A stretch of 41,894 nt of DNA, from positions 1 through 41,894 of the forward strand of contig JANSWS010000019.1 in NCBI GenBank assembly GCA_024743355.1, given 5' to 3'. This document shows positions 25,118-33,862 of the stretch, piece by piece (positions within the stretch are counted from its first letter, which is position 1; the number at the start of each line of letters is the position of its first letter). The stretch is from a bacterium (lineage in GTDB: Bacteria; Planctomycetota; Planctomycetia; Pirellulales; Pirellulaceae). The notes under the pieces are model-generated. The model had not been told where the DNA came from and searched no databases. It saw nothing but the letters and a program-made list of their open reading frames with translations. The translations under genes and the position numbers were made by a program.

Positions 25118-26743
25118 TCAATCCTTGGGTTTTTGCTCCGTCCAGAAAACAGGCCAGGCATAGCGTTCTGCCAGTCTCTGGGCTTGTTCTCGGGTTTCGG
25201 TAAAGAGGCGGATGGAATCGCGGGGCAGAGCGCTCAAGTCGACATCGCCAACCACCCTCCACTCCAGTTCTTGGGTCCAGTCCTGTTTCGTCCCCCGTGG
25301 CTGATAGAAGGGTCGCTGGTCCGCCGAAAGTTGGCGAAAATCAGCTTCCGATCCGTAGATTACCGGCTTGGCCCCCAAGGCTTGCAAGGCCCGCCGGGAG
25401 ATAAGTAGACCGAAGGGCTCCCAGTCCCAGCGGGCCAAATGGGAACGATAGGTGCGTCGCTCTAACAACTGCGGCAGTGGTACCGCCGAGAAACTTACAC
25501 AGCGCAGCTTGGATCGCATGAGCCGTCGGCTGCCCAGGATCCTGCCGTCACGACAAATCCGCTCGAGACTCGACAATGGATGCTGCTCGATCTCGCGTCC
25601 GGCCTGCCATAATCGCAAGCGCTGTACCGCCTCCGATTCATCCGGACCAGCCCCACTGGAGGAACGCGTGCAATGCGTCAACCAGCTCCAATCCTGGATA
25701 TCGTCGGTGGACCAAGCTCTAGGAATCGCGGACGTTAATTGCCGCAAACGCGGTCGACTCGTGTGGGTCGTTGCCCGACCGCATTCGGTGTGAATGAAAT
25801 GCTGCAAAGGAATCCAGGGAGCGTCGGGCGTTATCCGGGGCACATACCAACCCACTACGCCGCGGTTTAGCCATTCTCTGTCAGCGGGACTCGAATCCTC
25901 TGACAGGCGTAAGAAGATGGAGCCTGTCGCGTGCAAGCCCTCGCTTAAGCGTTTATCGAGCAAACGCTCAATGGTACCTCGCTGTCGGACCAATAGGCAG
26001 TAGAGACGTTCGGCAAGATAAATCGCGGCCCGGTCTTGGATCGGATCTCGTTTCTCTTCGGAACGATTCTCGAGAGCGACCGGTGAAAGCAAGATCATCG
26101 GTTGCGTCTGTTTACTCACCGGCTGCATCAGTACCTTTTTCATCCAAGCTGGCAGAGATTCATTCGCCTTGGGCAGCTGCAGCGACACCGTTGGGATTTC
26201 GGCTATGGCAGCGAAGTCTCGTATGGCATCCGCCAAGGTGCTGCCAGGAGTTAGCAAGAGTTGGCTGCGTGTCCTTGTGATATCTCTGAGAATCGATTCA
26301 AGCACCGTAGGCCACTCGGGAAGATGCGCGTGACGCCGCCCGAGTCTGGAAGACACGATGGCGGATATTCCGCGTGTTGGATTGAGACAGGAATGGTGGC
26401 CAAAACAATACCGTGGGCCGATCCATTCCAGACTACGCCCGCTCCATGGCTGAACGGCTTCGCCGTGCATGGGCAAATCGCAGGTTGCCAAGCGGAAGCC
26501 CGCCGCGAGTTGTTCGCGGAGCGCGCGTTTGACGTTCGGTTTCAATTCCGGGACAGCGACCAGCCACTGAAGCCAACAGGTTGAACTACGTGGAGCGGGT
26601 TCTAAGCCATCCCATGAATGGCCGAACGTCGGACCGGCCGCCTGCCCGGCGGCAAGGGCGTTGGAATACAGCCAGCCCAGTTGATGGCAGGCCTTCAACA
26701 GGGGCTGTTCGGGACAATTCGGATCGAAGACATCGGGCTTCAT
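25118..26743 (-). CDS. Uncharacterised 541-residue protein
   Basis: I do not recognise this protein as a named family. There is no signal peptide or membrane helix. The N-terminal half contains CFGHHSCLNPTRG (about residue 113) and a Rossmann-like stretch, RSQLLLTPGSTLADAIRDF (about 158-176). The middle has DRAAIYLAERLYCLLVRQRG (about 239-258). The C-terminal third has LRCVSFSAVPLPQLL (about 416), WDWEPFGLLISRRALQALGA, KPVIYGSEADF and ELEWRVVGDVDL. That last combination (F-S-x-x-P-L, Y/W-x-P-[FY]-G-[IL], G-A-K-P-V-I-Y, E-x-E-W-R) resembles, from memory, an unnamed domain that recurs in bacterial proteins near defence or nucleotide-linked genes. It lies 50 bp downstream of mrp on the same strand. 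Confidence 0.65.
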   Translation of the reverse strand: MKPDVFDPNCPEQPLLKACHQLGWLYSNALAAGQAAGPTFGHSWDGLEPAPRSSTCWLQWLVAVPELKPNVKRALREQLAAGFRLATCDLPMHGEAVQPWSGRSLEWIGPRYCFGHHSCLNPTRGISAIVSSRLGRRHAHLPEWPTVLESILRDITRTRSQLLLTPGSTLADAIRDFAAIAEIPTVSLQLPKANESLPAWMKKVLMQPVSKQTQPMILLSPVALENRSEEKRDPIQDRAAIYLAERLYCLLVRQRGTIERLLDKRLSEGLHATGSIFLRLSEDSSPADREWLNRGVVGWYVPRITPDAPWIPLQHFIHTECGRATTHTSRPRLRQLTSAIPRAWSTDDIQDWSWLTHCTRSSSGAGPDESEAVQRLRLWQAGREIEQHPLSSLERICRDGRILGSRRLMRSKLRCVSFSAVPLPQLLERRTYRSHLARWDWEPFGLLISRRALQALGAKPVIYGSEADFRQLSADQRPFYQPRGTKQDWTQELEWRVVGDVDLSALPRDSIRLFTETREQAQRLAERYAWPVFWTEQKPKD

Positions 26744-26793
26744 GCGACCACAGCACTGGCAATTCAGCGCTGTTTACCGCGCTGTCGAGTGCG

Positions 26794-27861
26794 CTAAAGC
26801 ACGGGCAGCGCCGGACCATGCGGAGTGGCCGCCGCCCGATCATTTATCTGTCGGCACGTGGCGCGGACAATCCTGTTCATGGCTGCACTGCAGATCGGGT
26901 CGTCGAGAGCAGCCTTGAGATTGCCCACGTCGGATTCTTGACGTAGCTGCATGTTCAACGGAACCTCGCCCAGGAAAGGCACTTCAATTTCCTCGGCTTT
27001 TTCCCGGGCTCCGCCATGACCGAAAATATCGTAACGTTTTCCACAGTCAGGGCAAATAAAGCCGCTCATGTTTTCGACGATACCCAACACGGGAATCTTG
27101 GTTTTTCGAAACATGGAAATGGCTTTAACGGCATCCAAGAGCGCCACTTGTTGAGGCGTACAAACTACCACGGCGCCAGCCAACGGAATCATCTGGGAGA
27201 GCGTCAAAGCGATGTCCCCAGTACCGGGAGGCATGTCGATCACCAGATAATCAAGGCTACCCCAGTAGGTGTCTCGCAAAAATTGAGTGATGGCTCCATG
27301 TAACATGGGACCGCGCCAGATAACCGCCTGATCTTCCTGGACCATGAAGCCCATCGAGATCACCGGAATATTCTCGAAGTAGATGGGCTGAATCTTGCCA
27401 TTGATGACCTCAGGCCGGCCTGAAAGTCCAAGCAGATGAGGAATACTGGGGCCGTACACGTCAGCGTCCATCAGGCCCACACGCGATCCAGCTTTGGACA
27501 GGCTGAGCGCCAGTGATGCGGCAATCGTGCTTTTGCCGACGCCACCCTTGCCACTGCCCACAGCGATCACACTCTTGACCGAAAGACCAACTTGACCCAG
27601 TGGAGGTATCGGGCGTTCCAATGGCGTAAATTCAACACGTACCTGCTCAGCGGTTGACTGCGCGCGAAGGCATTCTTCAATTCGTTCACGAAACTCGTCG
27701 GCCACTGGACGACTGTGAGTGGATAGCTTGATCCGACACTCGATTGCGGAACCGTTGTAATCCAACTGCTCGATCTGTTGTGTGGAGCCAAGCGGCCGTC
27801 CGGTTTCTGGATCCTTAAGTTCTGAGAGGTGCGCGCGAAGTGTAGCGATATCTTGTGACAT
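26794..27861 (-). CDS. Mrp/ApbC-family ATP-binding iron-sulfur carrier
   Basis: A 355-residue Mrp/NBP35-family P-loop ATPase. Family members bind a bridging iron-sulfur cluster between two subunits and deliver it to target proteins. An N-terminal MIP18-like region (about residues 1-80) is followed by the deviant Walker A VGSGKGGVGKST (101-112), MDADVYGPSIPHLLG, the ATPase DMPPGTGD (209-216) and the cluster ligands C270 and C273 in FICPDCGKRYDIFG. The frame is open to 27942; ATG 27861 is chosen because SQDIATLRAHLSELKDPETG is the normal family start. It follows the small 160-residue gene by 49 bp on the same strand. Confidence 0.94.
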   Translation of the reverse strand: MSQDIATLRAHLSELKDPETGRPLGSTQQIEQLDYNGSAIECRIKLSTHSRPVADEFRERIEECLRAQSTAEQVRVEFTPLERPIPPLGQVGLSVKSVIAVGSGKGGVGKSTIAASLALSLSKAGSRVGLMDADVYGPSIPHLLGLSGRPEVINGKIQPIYFENIPVISMGFMVQEDQAVIWRGPMLHGAITQFLRDTYWGSLDYLVIDMPPGTGDIALTLSQMIPLAGAVVVCTPQQVALLDAVKAISMFRKTKIPVLGIVENMSGFICPDCGKRYDIFGHGGAREKAEEIEVPFLGEVPLNMQLRQESDVGNLKAALDDPICSAAMNRIVRATCRQINDRAAATPHGPALPVL

Positions 27862-27910
27862 GTCGTCTAAACCATTGGCTGAAATGTGGCAACAGAGTCC
27901 AAAAGAGTAC

Positions 27911-28393
27911 TCAGTCAAGTTCCGGCCAGGGCAGGTACTCAACCAGACCGGTAGTCAACGGATGATAACCCTTTTCGGATAACGGGATTCTGGGCAGGAC
28001 TCGGCGAATGACCCGCTGTAAGGATGGTACCGACGAGACAACAAGCTGTGCACCCGCCTCGCACAGAATCGGTGCGTGCTGCCGCAAGGCGGCTTGGCAA
28101 TACACCACGCAGATCGGCTCGGTTAAGCGATGGCGGCAATGATTGACGGCTTGTCCAATGGCAGCCAGCTCTTCCAGCCGGCTAAATCGCCATAGGGCCA
28201 AGCCCAGCACCAAGTCTGGGCTCTCCGGGACCACCGCGGCGGCTTCGTGGGCAAGCATCAAATGGGCACGGCACTGTTTTTCGTCCAGTAAGTCATGCAG
28301 CATAGACTGCAGCGCCACGGCGACAACCTGGCTAGGGTCAAAGCAAAACCAGATCAGCGACCTTCCGGACAGCAATGCGGACACGAAACTCAA
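27911..28393 (-). CDS. Hypothetical protein coupled to the WD40/cytochrome gene
   Basis: I do not recognise this 160-residue cytoplasmic-looking protein. It has no signal peptide. Sequences such as AHEAAAVVPESPDLVLGLAL and CEAGAQLVVSSVPSLQRVIR suggest an alternating alpha/beta fold. The start is TTG at 28393, overlapping the TGA of the upstream WD40/cytochrome gene (TTGA on the minus strand), with GGAAGG a few bases before it; this implies coupled translation with a secreted electron-transfer-like protein. Unlike that neighbour, it seems not to be exported. Confidence 0.55.
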   Translation of the reverse strand: MSFVSALLSGRSLIWFCFDPSQVVAVALQSMLHDLLDEKQCRAHLMLAHEAAAVVPESPDLVLGLALWRFSRLEELAAIGQAVNHCRHRLTEPICVVYCQAALRQHAPILCEAGAQLVVSSVPSLQRVIRRVLPRIPLSEKGYHPLTTGLVEYLPWPELD

Positions 28394-31230
28394 TTGCCTT
28401 CCGAGGATGAACCGGGCGTTGCAGTGATGGGGAGCGACGCGATCAGCTTACCATCCTCGAGATTCCAGAAGGATAGCTTTCCGGCCTGCCCGCCAGCCAG
28501 AATGGACTTGCGGTCGCCGGCCACCGCGATTGCGAACAAAGCGTCGTCGGCGCCGCTGAAAGATCGAATTTGTTTGCCGTCATCAGCGTTATGAAGTCGG
28601 ACCAAGCCATCGGACCCCGAACTAACTAACTGATGCGAATCCCCCACGAATTGAAGTCCCGTAATTTCCTTTGGAAATCCGGTTATGGTGCGGAGCTGTT
28701 CCGCCGTGTCCACTTTCCACAACTTAATCGTGGCATCGGCACTGGCGGTCGCTAGCACTTGCCCATCGTCCTGCCAGGCCAAACCCAGGATGTGGTGCGT
28801 ATGGCCCTCGAAAGAGCGAAGTTTCTCTTTGGATGCCGAATCCAGCAGCCAGCACATTTTGTCAGCGCCCGCGGACGCCAATAGTCTTCCATCCGGTGAA
28901 AAACGAATCGCTAAGACCGTATCGCTGTGCAGTTCGCCGAAAGCATGGGAGATATCGCCGCTCTCGACATCAATCAAGGTGATTTCTCCGGAGCGACTGG
29001 GAGGACCGCTGCCAACAGCAAGTGTATTGCCATCGGGGCTGAAGGCCAGCGCGGTGACACGGTCACTAAAGGGAGATTCTTCAGGCGTTCCGAGCGTTCT
29101 TTCCAATCGCCATTGCTGGGTCGCAGGCCATGAGAAAAGTTGCCCTTGCTGCGTTAGTGCGGCGAATTCAGACGAGTCAATTCCATCCGAGGTCGCGGAA
29201 AGAAAGCGATTCACCACAGGGCTCACAAAAACACTGACAGGGGCTTGAGCCGTCCAGTTCGCAAGTGGTTCGCCATCCACAGCGGAGAAAGTGCGCAGTT
29301 CTTGATCCCCGCCAGCTAAGACCAGAATATTGCCATCCTGGGAGAACGTCCCAGCATGGCTGGCGGGCATCAGCTTGCTTTGCTCGAGTTCGGCCAGAGT
29401 ATTTTGCAACGTACTTAAGCGTTGATTCTCGGCATCGGTCATCTGTTCCAGCTCCGGAATCCGAGCAGCCGCACGGTCCGCACCTTCGCTCGCAGTTGTT
29501 AGTGCTTGTTGCTTTTTGTCGACCTCCAGCTGGGCTTCCTGCTGCTTTGCCAATGCATCTTCGAGCGCTTTCTTCTTGGATTCCAGTTCCATGGCGACTG
29601 TTTCCATGTGCTTCTGCGCTGCGGCCAGAGCGGCTTGAGCTTCTTGCAAGGAAGACTCGGTTTGCGAAACAGCAGCCGCGGCTTGTTCGCGTTCCATGAT
29701 CCTGGCAGCCAGTTGTTCCGCAGCTTTGCTGTGAGCATCGGCCAATTGCTTTTCGACCTCCCGTTCTTTGTCGAGTAACTTTTGCAATTCAGGCAAGCGG
29801 CCCTTCAGGGCTTCCACTCGGGCCGCCTGTCGGCTGACTGCCTGTGTGGAAGCTTGAATTCTTCGAGTCGACTTGTAATCGCGTTGCAACTCCGCAACCA
29901 ATTCTCCCGTTTTGCTGGACCACAGTTTGGTCGATTGCGGGCCACAGGTAACAAGCCGATTGCCTTGTTGGTCCAGGGCGAGTGTTTGCAACGCAGAGTC
30001 GGTCTGGATGGTACACAACGGCTCCCATGTCTCGCTCTGGTACAACGTCACGTTGCCATCACGGCTTCCCGCGGCAATCACGGCTGGATCCGCGCTTGAT
30101 ACGGCGAGTCGAGTGTAGGTTGCATCGGATGTGTTCAGCAATTGGGCTTGCAGGTGGAAGCCGTTACCCTCGGCTGGCTCACACGAGATTGAGATCAAGC
30201 GTCCCTCGGGAGATAAGCCGATCAGTTTTCGATCACGCAGTCTCTTCAACGTGACGGTCTGAAGAGGGTCTTGCGATATGGCCCCCAGGATCTTCTGATC
30301 TGCGACGTCAATGACATGCCATGCGGCGGATGCGTCGCAGACTAAAAAGTGCGTCGAGTCCATCCATTCCGCGGACGCGATGGTCTGCAATTCCTTGGTC
30401 AGGAAGCGAATGGCGATTCCCGTTTGCAAATCGATGATCTCACAGCCGCCTTTTGCGGTAACGGTTGCAATGTATTGGCCGTCCGGTGATGCGAGCGCTG
30501 ATTGCGTGTCGGCGGCCAGCCCGGCGAGCAGGGTGCGAGAAGGCAGCTCGCGTTTCCAGATCTTCACTGTGCGGAATCCGCCACTGGCAATCCGCTGGTT
30601 ATCAGGGCTGACGGCTAACGATTGAACAATGTCTAAATGGGATTTGCCGACAGCTTGAGAAGACAAATTCAGATTGGGGTCTGCCAGAGTCAGAATGCTC
30701 GAAGTCGGTTGCGGTTTCTGGGGCGCGACCCAGATCTGGTTGCCACGACCAAAAGCAACAAATTGCCCGTCCGATGAGGCAGCCAGAGCATAGATCGGTT
30801 GCAGATTGCCCGGCAGTTCCTGCCACTGGATGGAGTTCTTCGCAACCTGCATGCCCTGCGGTGCACCCGCAACAATCCATCGCTCCAGCGTCTGAAGCTC
30901 GGCCGGGGAGAGCGGCTTGGCACCCACCGCATTGTCTTCCGGCGGCATCAGGGGCTCTTCCTGTCCATTCACCCGGGCCAACAAATAGCTTTGCTCCAAC
31001 TGCTGGGCGACGATCGCATCGCCGCTGTCCCCACCCTGCATCAAGCTGGCGAACGACTCGAGATTCAAGCCGCCTTCCGTTTGATTCGCGTTGTGGCAGG
31101 CGATGCAATTCTGAGAGAATATCGGCAGGATATCCCGATAAAAGTCAGGCGTTTCCTCCGCAGCAGCCCCGTTGCCGGACACAAGCAAGGCAGTCAACAC
31201 TGTGAATACGCGCGCGGTTTTAGCTAACAT
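28390..31230 (-). CDS. Exported WD40 / cytochrome-c-like / coiled-coil protein
   Basis: A 946-residue exported protein with a signal peptide (about residues 1-24, ending GAAAEE). A planctomycete cytochrome-type domain (about 29-130) contains the haem motif C42-x-x-C45-H46 in NCIACHN and the PLMPPEDN segment. WD40 repeats follow (VAFGRGNQIWV, RIASGGFRTVKIW, LVTCGPQSTKLW). A coiled coil (about 465-615) is rich in Glu, Gln, Ala and Lys heptads. A second set of WD40 repeats (LAFSPDGNTLAVGSG, LLASAGADKMCWLL, LATASADATIKLW) fills the C-terminal third, so the coiled coil splits the propeller repeats. This family, common in planctomycetes, is found beside DUF1549/1553 and DUF1501 genes. It may be a haem-bearing scaffold at the cell surface; no reaction is established. 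Confidence 0.87.
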   Translation of the reverse strand: MLAKTARVFTVLTALLVSGNGAAAEETPDFYRDILPIFSQNCIACHNANQTEGGLNLESFASLMQGGDSGDAIVAQQLEQSYLLARVNGQEEPLMPPEDNAVGAKPLSPAELQTLERWIVAGAPQGMQVAKNSIQWQELPGNLQPIYALAASSDGQFVAFGRGNQIWVAPQKPQPTSSILTLADPNLNLSSQAVGKSHLDIVQSLAVSPDNQRIASGGFRTVKIWKRELPSRTLLAGLAADTQSALASPDGQYIATVTAKGGCEIIDLQTGIAIRFLTKELQTIASAEWMDSTHFLVCDASAAWHVIDVADQKILGAISQDPLQTVTLKRLRDRKLIGLSPEGRLISISCEPAEGNGFHLQAQLLNTSDATYTRLAVSSADPAVIAAGSRDGNVTLYQSETWEPLCTIQTDSALQTLALDQQGNRLVTCGPQSTKLWSSKTGELVAELQRDYKSTRRIQASTQAVSRQAARVEALKGRLPELQKLLDKEREVEKQLADAHSKAAEQLAARIMEREQAAAAVSQTESSLQEAQAALAAAQKHMETVAMELESKKKALEDALAKQQEAQLEVDKKQQALTTASEGADRAAARIPELEQMTDAENQRLSTLQNTLAELEQSKLMPASHAGTFSQDGNILVLAGGDQELRTFSAVDGEPLANWTAQAPVSVFVSPVVNRFLSATSDGIDSSEFAALTQQGQLFSWPATQQWRLERTLGTPEESPFSDRVTALAFSPDGNTLAVGSGPPSRSGEITLIDVESGDISHAFGELHSDTVLAIRFSPDGRLLASAGADKMCWLLDSASKEKLRSFEGHTHHILGLAWQDDGQVLATASADATIKLWKVDTAEQLRTITGFPKEITGLQFVGDSHQLVSSGSDGLVRLHNADDGKQIRSFSGADDALFAIAVAGDRKSILAGGQAGKLSFWNLEDGKLIASLPITATPGSSSEGN

Positions 31231-31315
31231 AGTCGATCAGGTGGGAGATAAAGAGAATTGTTGTTGCGCCAACTTTGGACGCCTTATTTATTCTAGTTGC
31301 CGAAGCAGGCTCGGG

Positions 31316-33532
31316 TCATTTCGCCAGCACTCGCACACGCAACGAATTGGTTGGAAGCCAGACGATCAAATTCTGTGGAGCCGTGCCCTGCTTGAGTGTC
31401 TCAAGCAGAGCTTCCGCAGCTTGGATGCGTTCTGTCAGGCTGGATCGCTGATCCTCCGAGCTGCTTTCCAGCTGCTGACGAAGTTCCATCAGGTGCTTTT
31501 CCGCCCGCTCCAAAGACTGCGGATTCTTACGCCAGGATAAACGCACTTCATTTTGCATCCAGAATGTGTAATCACCGGGCGGTGTGTTATCGGCAACCTG
31601 GAGTTCAGCGACTGCTTCGTTTTTGTCGGCTGCAACACTTACCTCCGGTAGCTTACAGTTAGGCGGCAGATCTTGAGCGCGCAGCACACAGGCAACTTTT
31701 CCGCTGTCTTCCCTGAAGATTCGAACGGGGATGCTAAGCTTGCTACCCTGTGCGGCTTCGTAAACCTGCTCTTGGCCCAGTTCCACTCGCAGGGGACAAA
31801 CATCGAGCGAAGTCGTGGAAACCCACAACTGTTGGGTGAATCGATTTTGAACCGCGTTGCGGACTGGGTTAGCCGCATGGATTACAGCTGCCGTGAACGC
31901 TGTCTGCTCATTTGTATTGGATTCGCTGGTCATACTGCGGCCAGTGACGGTCACAGCCGCGAACCATTCATCTACTTGCTGTCGGGCTTCGATAATGAGT
32001 GAAGTTTCGGTTGCTGAGGGCGGAATAATGCTTGGTCGACAGCTCAAGAATTCAGGCAGTCCAGACACACGCACTTCAATCGCCTGATCAAACCCGTCTT
32101 CGCGGATAGCCTGCACTCGGATAGCGGCGGTTCCATTGCCCATCAGGGCCGACCCAGCTGGTCGCGCCAACTGGCGATTGGAGTTGGCAACATCGTGAAA
32201 GGCCAGCAGCGAGAATCTTGGCCGGGCTGGGCGAACTCCCAGTAGAAAGCCGCGCGAGTCGAACGGACGCTGACCACTCTGCTGGTCGACAACCACGATT
32301 CGATACATGCCATCTTTGGCGGGTGTCCAATTCGCAACAGGATCGCGAAAACGCAATCGCATGTCAGGTCCGCCCATGGCCGGTGGCTCGTCATTCTCCA
32401 GCAGCTGATTACCGATCACAGGCTGGTTTCCTTCATCTGACGAGCTGCTGGCGGGTGCCGGCTGTTGCTCGGGGACTTCAAAGACAAGCATCCGCGGATC
32501 GGTAAGTTGTCCGGCACTGGCCGAGTAAACTTGAATCCAGTGCTGTTGACCTCCCTTGGCACGAAAATTGACGCTCGCGCTTGGAGAAGAACGAAAGTCT
32601 CCGGCAAACACGAAAGGCGCCTGCGTATCAGAGCTTCCGTGGTGAAGAACTTGCTCCCAGCTTGGCAGCCTGCGAATGGCGGTCGGATCTGCAAAGGCAA
32701 ATCGTGCCGAAGCGTCCAGCGCCGCTTCGACGTCAAGCTTTGGCCGCAACAACTGATCCAGTTCCAATTCAAGTTTTGGGATCTGTTCAGCTTGGGAGGA
32801 CGGTTGTAGATCGATGGAACACTCCAACGCGGATTGAAATCCTTGACCGCCACGATAGAGAAAGTCGTGGACAATCAACAAATAGTCACCTGTTTGCTCA
32901 GCCCTGAACTCGATTTCAGCAGGCCAATTCTGTATGGCTCGTCCCTGCCCAAGTTCGCTGCCGTCCGGATGCTGCAAAGTCAGAGCGGGAATCGCCTGCG
33001 AGTCGAGCTGATGCGCATAGGCAGCACAGCGAAAAAATTGTCCTTGCTCGAGGCGAACAGCCAAGTAAGTTTTGCGAGCAGGCTGCAAGTCAAGCAAATA
33101 GATGGTTTCAGCTTCGAGCATGATAGGCAGTGCCGCATCACTGCCGTCGCTGGCTGACAGAGATCGCACGGGATGCTGGGTGACGAGAAACGCTCGGGGG
33201 TTTGATATTCCGTGGCGTCCATGGACCCATGCCTCGTACAGACCCGGCGGTTGATCGGTGGGTATATGCAGATCAAACACGGGAGGTCTGCTCAGAATCA
33301 AGCTGGGATCATCTGAATTCGATGCAGCATGTTGTTGTGTTTCGCATCCCGCGGGAGTGACGACCATTTGGTCCAATTCAGCCAGATTGGAACCCTTCGC
33401 GCGAATCGTAACTTGGGAGCCCACTTGAGCGATACAAGGCGAAACCGCATGCAGTTCACAGGTGGGAAACTCAGCATAGGCGGACGGATACCACCAGGCT
33501 GTGCAGCCGAGCAGAAAAACTGCCTTCCGCAG
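31316..33532 (-). CDS. Exported planctomycete protein with PPC-like domain
   Basis: A large secreted protein of about 739 residues. The hydrophobic segment KAVFLLGCTAWWYPSAYAEF is a signal peptide near the start. The N-terminal part holds an IPT/Ig-like fold (CELHAVSPCIAQVGSQVTIR). A PPC-like beta domain follows, with FRCAAYAHQLDSQAIPALTL and GDYLLIVHDFLYRGGQGF. The C-terminus has a short coiled coil (about the last 70 residues) ending VRVLAK. The start is uncertain: the open frame reaches 33826, but that extension crosses dispersed and inverted repeats, and no ATG, GTG or TTG lies close to the signal peptide. CTG at 33532 is the best-placed codon and the start given here. It stands between the DUF1549/1553 gene and the WD40/cytochrome gene in the same direction. 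Confidence 0.7.
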   Translation of the reverse strand: MRKAVFLLGCTAWWYPSAYAEFPTCELHAVSPCIAQVGSQVTIRAKGSNLAELDQMVVTPAGCETQQHAASNSDDPSLILSRPPVFDLHIPTDQPPGLYEAWVHGRHGISNPRAFLVTQHPVRSLSASDGSDAALPIMLEAETIYLLDLQPARKTYLAVRLEQGQFFRCAAYAHQLDSQAIPALTLQHPDGSELGQGRAIQNWPAEIEFRAEQTGDYLLIVHDFLYRGGQGFQSALECSIDLQPSSQAEQIPKLELELDQLLRPKLDVEAALDASARFAFADPTAIRRLPSWEQVLHHGSSDTQAPFVFAGDFRSSPSASVNFRAKGGQQHWIQVYSASAGQLTDPRMLVFEVPEQQPAPASSSSDEGNQPVIGNQLLENDEPPAMGGPDMRLRFRDPVANWTPAKDGMYRIVVVDQQSGQRPFDSRGFLLGVRPARPRFSLLAFHDVANSNRQLARPAGSALMGNGTAAIRVQAIREDGFDQAIEVRVSGLPEFLSCRPSIIPPSATETSLIIEARQQVDEWFAAVTVTGRSMTSESNTNEQTAFTAAVIHAANPVRNAVQNRFTQQLWVSTTSLDVCPLRVELGQEQVYEAAQGSKLSIPVRIFREDSGKVACVLRAQDLPPNCKLPEVSVAADKNEAVAELQVADNTPPGDYTFWMQNEVRLSWRKNPQSLERAEKHLMELRQQLESSSEDQRSSLTERIQAAEALLETLKQGTAPQNLIVWLPTNSLRVRVLAK

Positions 33533-33862
33533 TACCTGTGGAAAGCAGAGACTAGTTGGACAGCGCCGCTTTCGATTAGCCGCAAGGGCGTTAGCCCCGG
33601 TTTTCGAAGGGCTTAGGCACCACTTGGCCAGAAATCGTGTTATCACGGTTAACCAAGGACTTGCCGGGAGCTTTATCGAAAGTGGCGCTGTCCAATTAGG
33701 CGGGGTTAGGAAATGGGGTGGAGACACGGCAGAAAGGTAGCGGTAAGGAGATTTTCGGCAGTTGAAAAAAAGGCAGCAGCTTGGCGGAGGCGGGGTGGTG
33801 AGGAAATCGGATCGTAAATCGGCCAAGTGAAAGCCAAGGGGATTGGATCGGTTTGGCCGACA
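33533..33862. repeat. Repeat-bearing spacer
   Basis: This 330-base spacer holds a 25-bp inverted repeat pair (33552-33576 and 33675-33699, two mismatches, 98 bases apart) and a copy of the dispersed TAGCCGC-GGGCGTTAGCC repeat (33577-33604) inside it. The open frame crossing it is judged non-coding. Confidence 0.6.
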
